This document shows, piece after piece, positions 1 through 8,698 of a stretch of 64,000 nucleotides of DNA (position 1 is its first letter; every line of letters begins with the position of its first letter). Under the pieces are notes generated by a model, which saw nothing but the letters and a program-made list of their open reading frames with translations, had not been told where the DNA came from and searched no databases. The stretch covers positions 1 to 64,000 of the forward strand of contig NZ_JAJUHW010000008.1 in assembly GCF_029265695.1 (NCBI RefSeq). Reading direction: 5' to 3'. The position numbers and the translations under genes are program-made. The DNA is from Gracilinema caldarium. Lineage in GTDB: Bacteria; Spirochaetota; Spirochaetia; Treponematales; Breznakiellaceae.

Positions 1-335
1 AAGTCCTTTAGGGCAAAATCAAAATAGACAATGGCAAAGGCTGCTAAAAGGGAAATAACAATTTTACCCACCGAAATACCTAATGCCATAATGGTGGAGT
101 TCTTAACCATTATGGCCGCATTGGCTCCCAGATTTTTAGCCCCTTCAAAGAAGGCACGGCCATAGTTTACGCCAAACTGATCTCCTGGCAGTATGGACAT
201 GGGGGCATCCAGAATGTCCGCGAGCCGCTGAGTAGAGCCCACAAAGACGACCCAAATGGGAAAGACAATAATAAAAAGGGCAAGCAGCAAAACGACATGG
301 GGAAAGGCTCGCCTGAACAGGGATTTTTCTACCAT
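1..335 (-). CDS. ugpE: Glycerol-3-phosphate ABC transporter permease UgpE (partial)
   Basis: N-terminal part of the second membrane subunit of an Ugp-type importer for sn-glycerol-3-phosphate and glycerophosphodiesters; the gene leaves the window at its left edge, so only about 111 codons are visible. The ATG at 335 is preceded by AGGAGA. The protein shows a first membrane span ending in FPIWVVFVGSTQ and a second one at the edge (GKIVISLLAAFAIVYF), which matches E. coli UgpE by eye. It follows ugpA by 9 bases in the order ugpB-ugpA-ugpE. The EAA loop that would contact the ATPase, and the ATPase UgpC itself, are outside the window. Another MalG-type sugar permease is possible, but the UgpB-like partner makes this assignment likely. 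Confidence 0.85.
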   Translation of the reverse strand, partial: MVEKSLFRRAFPHVVLLLALFIIVFPIWVVFVGSTQRLADILDAPMSILPGDQFGVNYGRAFFEGAKNLGANAAIMVKNSTIMALGISVGKIVISLLAAFAIVYFDFALKD

Positions 336-344
336 GGCTGTCTC

Positions 345-1226
345 CTAATATTCCACTTTCCGTTCCACAAAGCGGAACTGGAGGGCGCTGAGTACAATGA
401 CGATCAGCATCAAGATTACCGATTGGGCTGCGGAACTTCCAAGATCGAGATTAATCACCCCATCCTTGTAGACCTTATAGACAAGAATATTAGTTGCCTG
501 GTTGGGCCCACCGGAGGTTACCTGGTGTATAATGGGGAAGGTTTCGAAAAAGGCGTACACCAGGTTCATAACAAGCAAGTAGAAGGTAGTAGGCGAAAGC
601 AGGGGAAACACTACCCGCCAGAAACGGGTAAAGGGACCGCCGCCGTCAATAGCAGCTGCTTCTATCAGCGACACTGGTACATTCTGCAGTCCCGCTAAAA
701 AAAAGACAAAATTATAAGAAATCTGTTTCCAGCTGGACGCGAGGGTAACTATAAAGAGCGCTTGACCGCTTTTAACTAAATAATTCCAGTCTATACCAAT
801 TTTTTTTAATTGATAGGAAATGATACCCACCGTTGGGTTAAACAAAAACATCCACAATACCCCGGCTACGAGAGTAGAAACTGCATAGGGCCAGACCAGC
901 ATGGTGGTATAAAAGGTTTTTCCTGCTATATGTTTATTTGCCTGGACTGCCAAAAAAAGAGAGATGGTAAGGGCAGAAAAGGCTACCATGATTGCAAATT
1001 TAAAAGACAAAATAAGTGAATCGATATACTGAGGGTTTTGTAATAGTTTGATGTAATTTTCCAGTCCCACAAAAATGAGGGAAATTCCAAAGGCATCCTG
1101 TATAAAAAGAGACTGGTACAGGGCCATAAAGGCGGGCCAAAAGAAAAAGATTGCCACGATTATCATTTGGGGAAGCACAAGTACATAGGGCAAGGTCTTA
1201 TTGTGAAAGGCATACTGTTTCGTCAT
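345..1226 (-). CDS. ugpA: Glycerol-3-phosphate ABC transporter permease UgpA
   Basis: First membrane subunit of the Ugp importer, about 293 residues with six predicted spans. The EAA loop, where the ATPase docks, is visible as EAAAIDGGGPFTRFWRVVFP in the last third. I chose the ATG at 1226 because AAAGGA lies 8 bases upstream; a second in-frame ATG at 1235 sits directly on that ribosome site and would add only three residues (MHP). The gene lies between ugpB and ugpE on the same strand. A stem-loop in the gap to ugpB (see 1248-1278) probably lowers its expression relative to the binding protein, as is common in such operons; that part is inference. Confidence 0.9.
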   Translation of the reverse strand: MTKQYAFHNKTLPYVLVLPQMIIVAIFFFWPAFMALYQSLFIQDAFGISLIFVGLENYIKLLQNPQYIDSLILSFKFAIMVAFSALTISLFLAVQANKHIAGKTFYTTMLVWPYAVSTLVAGVLWMFLFNPTVGIISYQLKKIGIDWNYLVKSGQALFIVTLASSWKQISYNFVFFLAGLQNVPVSLIEAAAIDGGGPFTRFWRVVFPLLSPTTFYLLVMNLVYAFFETFPIIHQVTSGGPNQATNILVYKVYKDGVINLDLGSSAAQSVILMLIVIVLSALQFRFVERKVEY

Positions 1227-1247
1227 GGGATGCATCCTTTAACGCAC

Positions 1248-1278
1248 AAAGGCTACCCGCATGATGCAGGCAGCCTTT
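1248..1278 (-). promoter_or_regulatory. Intercistronic stem-loop between ugpB and ugpA
   Basis: Two 15-base arms (1248-1262 and 1264-1278) pair almost completely, allowing two G-U pairs when read as minus-strand RNA; the innermost pairs must open to form a loop. No T run follows, so it is not a normal terminator. Its place directly after a binding-protein gene and before a permease gene fits an RNA-stabilising or partial-termination hairpin that lets UgpB be made in excess. Confidence 0.6.
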
Positions 1279-1300
1279 ATGTCAATTGTTGAACATGTTG

Positions 1301-2602
1301 CTATTTGTTGATCCGTTCAAATTCTCTGAGTTTTTCGTTCCCCAGTTTAACCATCATGTCTAGCCCGTCCTTTACGGATATTTTGCCGTCCAGAATGGCT
1401 TCCCATTGTTCATCCTCTATGGTACGAATCTGGGGCATAAAACCGAAACGGAGTCCCATGGTATTCTGAGTGGGGGCCTTGTTCAAAAGTTGTTTAATTG
1501 CCACTTCTGGGCCAGGATTCTCGTTGTAGTAGCCCTGTTTTTTTGTCAGTTCATAGGCAGCGGTCGTAATAGGCAAATAACCTGTCTGCTGGTGCCAGAA
1601 TGCCTGGGTTTCGGGCTTGGACAGGAAGCTAAAGAATTTTGCCACCGCTTTGTAAACTTTTTGGTCCTTCTGTGTCATAACCCAGAGACTTGCGCCACCA
1701 ATGATGGAGTTTTGGGGAGCTCCCTTAACATCGGGATAATAGGGCAGCATAGCTACACCAAAGTCAAATTTGCAGGTTGCCTTCATCGATCCATAGCCAC
1801 CGATGGACTCAAAGTGGAGCGGCACCGTGCCGGAAGTAAAGAGTGCGTTTGCCTTGTTTTCCCGGCCGCCATATTTGAATACCCCTTCTTTGGCCATTTG
1901 ATACAGGTTTTCAAAATGTTTTACTTGCAAGGGGCCATTAAACACAAGCTGGGTGTCCAGACCATCGAATCCGTTGGATTTAGTTCCAAACGGTACATTG
2001 TGCCAGGCTGAAAAGTTTTCAAGCTGAATCCAGGATATCCAGTTGGTAGTAAAGCCTGCTTCATATCCTGCAGCCTTAAGTTTTTTAGCCACTTCGAAAA
2101 ACTCAGGCCATGTCTTTGGCGGTTTTTCAGGGTCCAGGCCTGCTTTGCGGAAGGCATCTTTGTTGTAGTACATGACTGCGGTGGAAGAGTTAAAGGGCAT
2201 GGAAAGCATTTCACCCTTGGATGTTGAATAATAGCTTGTGATGGTAGGAATGTATGCTTTAGGATCAAAGGGTTCCTTCTGTTCAGCCATGAGCTGGTAT
2301 ACCGGTTTGATGGCTCCTTTTGCGCTCATCATAGTTGCTGTTCCAACTTCATATACCTGTAGTATGGCAGGCGGAGTCCCTGAACGGAAGGCAGCAATGC
2401 CAGCATTCATTGTATCCGCATAGCTGCCCTTATACACGGGATTCACCACATACTCACTTTGGCTTTTATTGAACATGTCGCAGACCTGGGCGGTAATTTC
2501 GCCGTTTTTTCCGCCCATGGCATGCCAGAACTCGATCGTGGTCTGGGCAAAGATTGTGCTTGCCAGACCTGCTAGGATTGTGAAAAGGTACACCTTTTTC
2601 AT
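1301..2602 (-). CDS. ugpB: Glycerol-3-phosphate-binding protein UgpB
   Basis: Extracytoplasmic solute-binding protein (433 residues) that captures glycerol-3-phosphate or glycerophosphodiesters and delivers them to UgpAE. A signal peptide is clear (MKKVYLFTILAGLASTIFA, cut likely before QTT). The mature start TTIEFWHAMGGKNGE, the stretch YNKDAFRKAGLDPEKPPKTW and the segment around WISWIQLENFSAWHN resemble E. coli UgpB. There is no lipobox cysteine, so it is expected to be soluble in the periplasm. GGAGTG precedes the ATG. It is the first gene of the ugp operon, and 218 bases with operator-like repeats lie upstream. Family is certain; the exact ligand is inferred from similarity and from ugpQ next door. 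Confidence 0.92.
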   Translation of the reverse strand: MKKVYLFTILAGLASTIFAQTTIEFWHAMGGKNGEITAQVCDMFNKSQSEYVVNPVYKGSYADTMNAGIAAFRSGTPPAILQVYEVGTATMMSAKGAIKPVYQLMAEQKEPFDPKAYIPTITSYYSTSKGEMLSMPFNSSTAVMYYNKDAFRKAGLDPEKPPKTWPEFFEVAKKLKAAGYEAGFTTNWISWIQLENFSAWHNVPFGTKSNGFDGLDTQLVFNGPLQVKHFENLYQMAKEGVFKYGGRENKANALFTSGTVPLHFESIGGYGSMKATCKFDFGVAMLPYYPDVKGAPQNSIIGGASLWVMTQKDQKVYKAVAKFFSFLSKPETQAFWHQQTGYLPITTAAYELTKKQGYYNENPGPEVAIKQLLNKAPTQNTMGLRFGFMPQIRTIEDEQWEAILDGKISVKDGLDMMVKLGNEKLREFERINK

Positions 2603-2734
2603 ACACCACTCCTTTTTTGTGTAACGAATCTTTCTCAGAGCTATCGCTATGGATAAAGCTCTTTCGGGTTACAGCAAAATATAGCTTACGCCCGAACCGA
2701 AAAATAGGCAAGAATATTTGATTTTTTCTTGTAA

Positions 2735-2775
2735 ACCTATGGTTAGACCTATGGTGGCGTTTCTTTGTAAAGAAA
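2735..2775 (-). promoter_or_regulatory. Operator-like repeats upstream of ugpB
   Basis: The gap 2603-2820 holds two exact copies of ACCTATGG (2735-2742 and 2747-2754), one per 12 bases, and next to them a perfect inverted repeat TTTCTTT-GT-AAAGAAA (2760-2775). Both lie about 130-170 bases upstream of the ugpB start. They could bind a regulator of the ugp operon. I do not recognise the regulator (a PhoB-type direct repeat would have 11-base spacing and a different sequence), and no convincing -35/-10 pair could be fixed. Confidence 0.35.
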
Positions 2776-2820
2776 TAGTTAGGAGACTATAAGTGTGGTG
2801 TTAAATAACCTAGAAGTATG

Positions 2821-3723
2821 TTAATTACCGGATAAGGCGGTTTTAATTCGATCGGGCATATCGGTAATGATGCCGGTGACGCCCCAGGATACAAGATCCC
2901 GGGCCAGTTGAGGCTCATTAACGGTCCACGCCTGGGTAAGCCGGCCGTGATTCCGTTCTGTGGCGACCAGTTCCGGATTTACCATAGAATAGCGGGGGTG
3001 CCAGGCTTCGTGTCCAGATTTTCCCGCGATATCAGGAAGATACTGGTTTATTAAGGTTGTGGTGTAAGAAGGACTTGCCTCTTCCACAAGAAAACCTACA
3101 GGGATAGAGGGTTTGATTGCCTTAAATCGTTTGAGGGTCGGTGGGTTAAACGATGACACAATAACATTCCGGGCCATGTCATAGCGGTCGATACAGGCTG
3201 CCACCAGGGCCTCAATGCCGTTGTCGTCAGCGGCATCGCCGCTGGCAGCATCGCCGCTAGCGAAACCGCCGCTGGCGAAACCGCCGCTGGCGGTACAATA
3301 GGGGGCCTTGATTTCCACATTAACGATAAAGTCCGCCGGAGCCCTGTCTTTAACCAGAGAAAACACTTCTTCCAGGGTTGGGATCATAATAAATGGATAG
3401 TGGGGAATATGGCCCTGGAGGGGCTCTGCCATGGGCGAGAACCGAGCGGCCGCATTCAGTTCCCTCAGTTCAGCAAAAAGCAGGTCCCGTACCGCTCCGG
3501 TCCCATCGGTGGTGCCGTCTACGGTAAAATCATGAATGATGACCAGTTCCCGATCCGCAGAAAGCTGAACATCGAGTTCTATACCGTCAGCGCCTTGTTG
3601 TATAGCAAGCTCAAAGGCCGGAATAGTATTCATCGGTGCATAGGCCCTGCTGCCTCGGTGCCCGTAAACAATAGTTCTTCCTTCCTGAAAGGCCTGTAAG
3701 ACGTAGTTAGTGCGCTTATCCAT
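2821..3723 (-). CDS. ugpQ: Glycerophosphodiester phosphodiesterase UgpQ
   Basis: Cytoplasmic enzyme that splits glycerophosphodiesters into glycerol-3-phosphate and an alcohol, so it feeds on what the Ugp importer brings in. The GDPD barrel is clear: HRGSRAYAPMNTIPAF near the start (the usual ENT reads MNT here), then IELDVQLSAD with the acidic metal ligands, and VIIHDFTVD with the second catalytic histidine. Near the C-terminus AWTVNEPQLARDLVSWGVTG is typical. About 300 residues. Three ATG codons stand in a row at 3729-3721; the third (3723) has the best spacing (7) to AGGAG. The middle of the protein carries a five-residue repeat (ASGGF/ASGDA, encoded at 3237-3296) not expected in the family. 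The start overlaps the pncB stop region, so the two are coupled. Confidence 0.92.
   Translation of the reverse strand: MDKRTNYVLQAFQEGRTIVYGHRGSRAYAPMNTIPAFELAIQQGADGIELDVQLSADRELVIIHDFTVDGTTDGTGAVRDLLFAELRELNAAARFSPMAEPLQGHIPHYPFIMIPTLEEVFSLVKDRAPADFIVNVEIKAPYCTASGGFASGGFASGDAASGDAADDNGIEALVAACIDRYDMARNVIVSSFNPPTLKRFKAIKPSIPVGFLVEEASPSYTTTLINQYLPDIAGKSGHEAWHPRYSMVNPELVATERNHGRLTQAWTVNEPQLARDLVSWGVTGIITDMPDRIKTALSGN
3237..3296. repeat. 15-bp tandem repeat (four units) inside ugpQ
   Basis: Four consecutive 15-base units start with CGCCGCT(G/A)GC: 3237-3251, 3252-3266, 3267-3281 and 3282-3296, with a degenerate fifth unit before them. They encode ASGGF and ASGDA pentapeptides in UgpQ. Because the unit is a multiple of three, gain or loss of copies keeps the frame. 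Confidence 0.85.
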
Positions 3724-3725
3724 CA

Positions 3726-5204
3726 TCATTCTCCTAAATATTCCTGGATCAGCTGCAATTTAAGATCCCGTAGTTGTTCAGAAATTGAAACTTTATAAAT
3801 ATGGGGATTAAGAATCCGCTTGTAGCTGCCGTCAAAGCGGTCTAGGCTTAAGCGCACCCGCTGCTGGATGGATTTTAATGTCGGGTGGTCCTGAATAAGT
3901 TCACCGCCCTTCATACGAGGTTTGAGCAGGGGCTCTATATTGCCCTGGGGGGTGTAATGAAAGTGCCGATAGTCCGCCGCAGGGTGCCAGAATGCATATT
4001 CGACCCCCTTTCTTATAGCGTCTTCGGGGGCATCACTTTTATCTGCCAGTTTTTGATCCAGGGTCATCACATCCGCCTCGGCCATGCCCTCCGTACTGTA
4101 GAGGCGCCAAACCTGTTTTGCTCCCGGATTAGTTGTCTTTTCAGGATTATCGGAGAATTTAATGGTAGGCTGGAGGTTCCCGTCCGCTACCTGCCGGGCT
4201 GCAAGTTTATAAACCCCGGTAAAGGCCGCTTCAGTGCCGCCGGTTACCATATTGGTACCCACCCCCCAGCTATCGATGGGGGCTTTGGCTGCCGTTAAGG
4301 TCTGGATAATGGATTCATCCAGATCATTTGATACCGCGATGGTCGCATTTTTTAAGCCCGCCGCATCCAGGGCCTTGCGGACTTCTACCGAAAGATAATG
4401 AATATCTCCCGAATCAAGTCGTACCCCGAATTTTTTGCCCTGGGCGGCGAGTTTTTTCCCGACCTTAATGGCATTTTTAATACCACTGTCCAGGGTATCA
4501 TAAGTATCGATTAAAAAAACTGTTCTATCTGGGTAGGTTTCCGCATAGGCTTCAAAGGCCGCTTCTTCCGATGGAAAGGACATAATCCACGAGTGGGCCA
4601 TGGTTCCCATAACGGGGATCCCATAGGTTTTTCCCGCGAGAACGTTTGATGTTCCGCTGGCCCCTCCAATAAAAGCTGCCCGAGATGCGGACATGGCGCC
4701 GTCAGGGCCCTGAGCCCGGCGGAGGCCAAACTCCATGATGGTGCCTTTCCAGGAAGCCAGGTACACCCGAGCTGTTTTAGTCGCGATAAGGCTCTGGAAA
4801 TTGATAGTGTTAAGCAGCATCCCTTCTATTATTTGAGCTTCTATGAGGTTTGCATCGATGCGGATGAGGGGCTCCTGGGGAAAAACAACAGTTCCTTCGT
4901 CCATGGCCCAGACATCTCCGGTAAACCGGAAGGTCTTAAGATATGCAAGAAAGTCCTTGTCAAAATAGGAGAGGCTCGCCAGGTACTCCAGATCTTCCGA
5001 AGAAAAACGAAAATGAGCGAGCTTGTCGAGAAACGTCTCGAGTCCTGCGAAGACCGAAAAGCCACCATTAAAGGGCTGGCGGCGGAAAAACATATCAAAG
5101 ACTGCCCGATGGTTCATGCCCCGTTTCCAGTAGCCCTGGGCCATGGTAAGTTCGTAAAAATCGGTGAAGAGTGCCGATTGGGGGCAAAAGCTCGCTTCTT
5201 GCAT
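3726..5204 (-). CDS. pncB: Nicotinate phosphoribosyltransferase
   Basis: Joins nicotinate to PRPP, with ATP, to give nicotinate mononucleotide: the second step of NAD salvage after PncA. The 492-residue protein has the hallmark N-terminus (LFTDFYELTMAQGYWKRG), the segment FGLRRAQGPDGAMSASRAAFIGGASGTSN, the phosphorylatable histidine in GTMAHSWIMSF, and the later VRLDSGDI and GVGTNMVTG stretches that line the PRPP site. Length and motifs fit the longer bacterial class. GGAGT stands 8 bases before the ATG. It lies 25 bases after pncA, and its TGA is interlocked with the ATG triplet of ugpQ, so pncA-pncB-ugpQ is probably one transcript. Confidence 0.94.
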   Translation of the reverse strand: MQEASFCPQSALFTDFYELTMAQGYWKRGMNHRAVFDMFFRRQPFNGGFSVFAGLETFLDKLAHFRFSSEDLEYLASLSYFDKDFLAYLKTFRFTGDVWAMDEGTVVFPQEPLIRIDANLIEAQIIEGMLLNTINFQSLIATKTARVYLASWKGTIMEFGLRRAQGPDGAMSASRAAFIGGASGTSNVLAGKTYGIPVMGTMAHSWIMSFPSEEAAFEAYAETYPDRTVFLIDTYDTLDSGIKNAIKVGKKLAAQGKKFGVRLDSGDIHYLSVEVRKALDAAGLKNATIAVSNDLDESIIQTLTAAKAPIDSWGVGTNMVTGGTEAAFTGVYKLAARQVADGNLQPTIKFSDNPEKTTNPGAKQVWRLYSTEGMAEADVMTLDQKLADKSDAPEDAIRKGVEYAFWHPAADYRHFHYTPQGNIEPLLKPRMKGGELIQDHPTLKSIQQRVRLSLDRFDGSYKRILNPHIYKVSISEQLRDLKLQLIQEYLGE

Positions 5205-5229
5205 GTATTCTACTCCTTATTGCTGGTTT

Positions 5230-5880
5230 TTAGATAATCTCGGCTGAGTCGATAAAAGAGACGCCTGCGGTTTCTAACTCTACCAGGGCTTTTTGCAAAG
5301 AGCCTGCAGGATAGTCTACTCCCCGCACCGCATCTGACACAATCATGACCTCAAAGCCGAGTCGCCGGGCATCCAGCGCGCTGTATTTAACACAGTAGTC
5401 GGTTGCAAGTCCTGTTACGACAATTTTGGAGACCCCAAGTCCTTTGAGATAAAATTCGAGACCCGTGGGAGTACAACGGTCGTTTTCGAAGAAAGCTGAA
5501 TATGAATCCAGATAGGGCCTAAAACCTTTTCGGACTATGAGCCGTATGGGATTAAGGTTCAATTCGGGATGAAAATCCGCACCCTTGGTTCCCTGAACGC
5601 AATGATCCGGCCAAATTCCCTGTTCCTCTCCGGGCGCCGCATGGGTAGAAGAAAAAGAACAGTGGTTTCGTGGGTGCCAATCCTGGGTTGCTATGACAGG
5701 TACTCCTTGCTTTTCACAAAGAGCCGATAACATATTTATAGGACCGAGTATTTCATTTGCACCAGCAACCGCCAAAGCCCCCGGTTCAGAAATGCTTCCG
5801 TCTTTGTTGTGATAGGGCGGACAAAAATCGTTCTGAACATCGATGATGAGCAGGGCTGTATCACTAGAAAGCAAGGCCAT
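5230..5880 (-). CDS. pncA: Nicotinamidase
   Basis: Hydrolyses nicotinamide to nicotinate and ammonia, supplying PncB just downstream. The isochorismatase-type fold is evident: catalytic Asp in IIDVQNDF near residue 14, the metal site DWHPRNHCSF, the catalytic Lys in VRKGF, and the nucleophilic Cys in GLATDYCVKYSALDA. At 216 residues it has the usual length. GGAGG stands 7 bases before the ATG. It is the first gene of the probable pncA-pncB-ugpQ operon; a 55-base gap separates it from the GGDEF-EAL gene upstream. All catalytic residues that I know for the family are present. Confidence 0.95.
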   Translation of the reverse strand: MALLSSDTALLIIDVQNDFCPPYHNKDGSISEPGALAVAGANEILGPINMLSALCEKQGVPVIATQDWHPRNHCSFSSTHAAPGEEQGIWPDHCVQGTKGADFHPELNLNPIRLIVRKGFRPYLDSYSAFFENDRCTPTGLEFYLKGLGVSKIVVTGLATDYCVKYSALDARRLGFEVMIVSDAVRGVDYPAGSLQKALVELETAGVSFIDSAEII

Positions 5881-5935
5881 AGGGATCCTCCATGTGGTCC
5901 TATGGTATCCTAAGAGGGGCGGTCCTACAAGAGTT

Positions 5936-8662
5936 TTAGATACTTTCGAGCTCTTCTATGTCATCTTGTTGAGATGCTTCATCATCCTGTTTAAACTCCG
6001 CAAAATCCAAGGGAATAGTATTTTGATCATTCATGATGAAACTGCGGAATAGGGAAGCCGGCAGGGGTTTGCTGATAAAATACCCTTGAATGGCATCGCA
6101 GCCCCGTCGTTTCAGGGCATCCAGCTGTTCCTGGGTTTCTACCCCTTCGGCTATAGAAACCAATCCAAAGGAACGGGCCATGGAAACGACTGCAAGGGCT
6201 ACTGATCCATTCTGCAGATCCCGAGCGGGGGCTGGCTCTTTTAGTTTTAGTTCCCCTATCATATCGGAACGCAAATGGTCCACAAAGGATTTATCGATTT
6301 TAAGGCTATCTATAGGCAGGCTGTCTATATAACGCAGAGAAGAATAACCGGTTCCAAAATCATCTACCGCAAAGCAGATTCCCAATTTTTTTAATTCATC
6401 CATTATAGAAGCTACCCTCTGGGCATCCCTCATAAAAAGGGACTCGGTCACTTCCAGCTTGAGGAGCCGCGGAGACAGGCCGCTTTCTTTAAGTGCTTCT
6501 TCGGTCTGCTTAATGATATGCCCCCGCTCAAATTGCCGCTGAGATACATTCACCGAAACCTGTATTGGTTTCCCCGATAGTTCCCATTCTTTTGCGTCCT
6601 TGCAAGCTTGTTTCAGAGCCCATCCGCCCATGGGTATAATGAGCCCTGTTTCTTCGGCTACCTCTATAAATTGGCCCGGTGGAATAATCGATTCATCCGG
6701 ATTTTTGATTCTGATCAGCGCTTCCGCCCCAATGATGCCCTTGGGTTTTCCTGCCTCGGCGCTTCCGGAGGATACCAATGGCTGGTAGCATAATATAAAG
6801 CGGTTTTCATCCATAGCTTTTCGTATAGATGCTTCCACTTCGATCCGGTGTCTGCTTGAGAGTCCAGCGGCTCCAGAAGCAAAGCGATATTGGCCCCGGC
6901 CCTGCTCCTTGGCGTCGTACATGGCCGCATCGGCGTTTTTTACCAGTTCCTGTATAGTGGCCCCGTCATAGGGATAGAGGGCAATGCCAACACTGCAGCC
7001 GATATAGATTTCCCGTTCATGTATGAAGAAGGGTTCTCGGAGAGCTTCGATGACTTTTTTTGCCACCATGCCTGCATCGGCGCTGCGGTGGATATCTTCT
7101 AAAATAATGGTAAATTCATCTCCTCCCAGCCGGCACACTGTGTCGCATTCACGAACCTGGGCTTTTATGCGATGGGCCGCAAGGATGAGCAGTTCATCCC
7201 CAACCTGATGGCCGTACCCATCATTCACATCTTTAAAATGGTCCAAATCCATATACAGGAGGGCAAAACGGTTCTTATCCCGCTGGGTTCGGCTTAACAC
7301 CTGGTCTAAGCGGTCCATAAAAAGGGCTCGGTTGGGAAGCCCGGTGAGGGAATCATAAAAGGCAAGATTGTTCAGTTTTTCCTGGGTTTGTTTAAGCTGG
7401 GCAATATCAATATAAAAGGCAACATATTTGTATGGTTTTTCTTCGATATTTTTCAGGGTGTCGATACTGAGCCAATATGGCATGAGGGATCCGTCTTTTT
7501 TTCGGTTCCAAATTTCACCCTCCCAATGACCGGTATCTATTAATGTATCCCAAAGATCCTTGTAAAATGATTGTGAGTGCATTCCAGATTTAAAAATACT
7601 TGTTTTTTGCCCTAAAATTTCTTCTTTAGAAAAACCGCACATCTCTGCAATAGCTGGATTTATCTCCTGGATGATGCCTGAGAGATCGGTAATAAGTATG
7701 CCTTCCCCCGTGTTTTCAATAATTTTTTTGTAGGTCATCAGCGTTTCATTGGTCATCCGCAGGGCTTCGGTCCGCTCGGTTACCTGCTGTTCAAGTATGG
7801 CAGCTGAATTGGTCTCATATGCGAGTAATTGTCGGGCGGACCTGACATTGAGCAGCAGTATGGTGCTTATTACCCCTGCCAATAAGAATAAGACTGCTAC
7901 CGAGCGGAAACCATTCCAAAACAGGTCCCGGGGTACGCGGACCGAAAGTTCTATCATTGTGTTTTCGAGTAACCCCGGCATGTGGGAGGTAACATCGATT
8001 TCAGATACCTTAAAGCTCATCTGGGGCTGCAGATCTGAAGATGTATGGGAAGTTTCTGCTGATTGAGCTATGTTAATCTGTACATCCGTACCTGAGAGCT
8101 GGCTCAAGGTTTGCTTTAATCGTTCATCAATATATTTACCAAAGATAAGAAAACCTTGGGGTGGACCGGATAAATCGCTGCGCAGTATTTTCTGGATTGC
8201 CACTAAAAAGGGTTTTTCCGATAGGATGAGGCCCCCATGACAATCCTGCTGCAAAGATGGCGGAATTGTTTTTAGGAGTTCTGCTGTGTTTGCTTCTGCG
8301 GCTGAAAAAGAAAAATAAAGCTGTCCTTCGATTGTATAGAGGGCTACGAATGCAAAGCCAAGATTTTCTAATGATTCCTCGGTAAAATTAACCTCAGGGT
8401 AATCGGGATTTTTCCCCTGCATGTAAAGCCAGGTGTCGTCCCAGCGGCTGTAATCCGCAGTAACCGCTGTCACCTGATCGATCTGATAATGTAATAGTGT
8501 CTGGACCTGTTCCTGGGCCTGCAGCGCCATGCTTTGTTCTTGCCGGAGAAATTGGTAAGTGCTGAAGATGGCAAATCCTAAAAGCAAGAGGCACACCAGC
8601 ATGGAACTGAGGATTAATGTCCTGGTTGCATGCTGAGGTGTCCAGAGCTTTACTTTATTCAT
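5936..8662 (-). CDS. CHASE4-PAS-GGDEF-EAL membrane sensor of cyclic di-GMP turnover
   Basis: A 908-residue bifunctional-type signalling protein. A membrane span (about 14-36), an extracytoplasmic CHASE4 domain (YSRWDDTWLYMQGKN), a second span (about 254-273), a PAS domain (about 310-425, GILITDLSGIIQEINPA), GGDEF and EAL domains follow in order. The cyclase motif GGDEF is intact near residues 512-516, with an RxxD inhibitory site (RECD) five residues before it. The EAL part has AEALIR near 645 and DDFGTGYSSL, so both activities look possible. The start has no Shine-Dalgarno site; a promoter inside the end of sbcC (8670-8698) would start transcription on the ATG itself. A second CHASE4 sensor lies at 61355-62953. 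Confidence 0.93.
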   Translation of the reverse strand: MNKVKLWTPQHATRTLILSSMLVCLLLLGFAIFSTYQFLRQEQSMALQAQEQVQTLLHYQIDQVTAVTADYSRWDDTWLYMQGKNPDYPEVNFTEESLENLGFAFVALYTIEGQLYFSFSAAEANTAELLKTIPPSLQQDCHGGLILSEKPFLVAIQKILRSDLSGPPQGFLIFGKYIDERLKQTLSQLSGTDVQINIAQSAETSHTSSDLQPQMSFKVSEIDVTSHMPGLLENTMIELSVRVPRDLFWNGFRSVAVLFLLAGVISTILLLNVRSARQLLAYETNSAAILEQQVTERTEALRMTNETLMTYKKIIENTGEGILITDLSGIIQEINPAIAEMCGFSKEEILGQKTSIFKSGMHSQSFYKDLWDTLIDTGHWEGEIWNRKKDGSLMPYWLSIDTLKNIEEKPYKYVAFYIDIAQLKQTQEKLNNLAFYDSLTGLPNRALFMDRLDQVLSRTQRDKNRFALLYMDLDHFKDVNDGYGHQVGDELLILAAHRIKAQVRECDTVCRLGGDEFTIILEDIHRSADAGMVAKKVIEALREPFFIHEREIYIGCSVGIALYPYDGATIQELVKNADAAMYDAKEQGRGQYRFASGAAGLSSRHRIEVEASIRKAMDENRFILCYQPLVSSGSAEAGKPKGIIGAEALIRIKNPDESIIPPGQFIEVAEETGLIIPMGGWALKQACKDAKEWELSGKPIQVSVNVSQRQFERGHIIKQTEEALKESGLSPRLLKLEVTESLFMRDAQRVASIMDELKKLGICFAVDDFGTGYSSLRYIDSLPIDSLKIDKSFVDHLRSDMIGELKLKEPAPARDLQNGSVALAVVSMARSFGLVSIAEGVETQEQLDALKRRGCDAIQGYFISKPLPASLFRSFIMNDQNTIPLDFAEFKQDDEASQQDDIEELESI

Positions 8663-8669
8663 ACAAACA

Positions 8670-8698
8670 AATATAGGCTAGCTTTCTCCGGAAATCAA
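8670..8698 (-). promoter_or_regulatory. Promoter for the GGDEF-EAL gene (leaderless type)
   Basis: On the minus strand TTGATT, exactly 17 bases, then TATATT; the ATG begins 7 bases after the -10 box, where transcription would start. The promoter lies across the last codons of sbcC. No ribosome site stands before the ATG, which supports a leaderless message. Confidence 0.55.

Noticed and set aside
3237-3296. Short CRISPR-like array
   Set aside because: Units are 15 bases, directly joined without spacers, and translated in frame inside ugpQ; this is a coding minisatellite.
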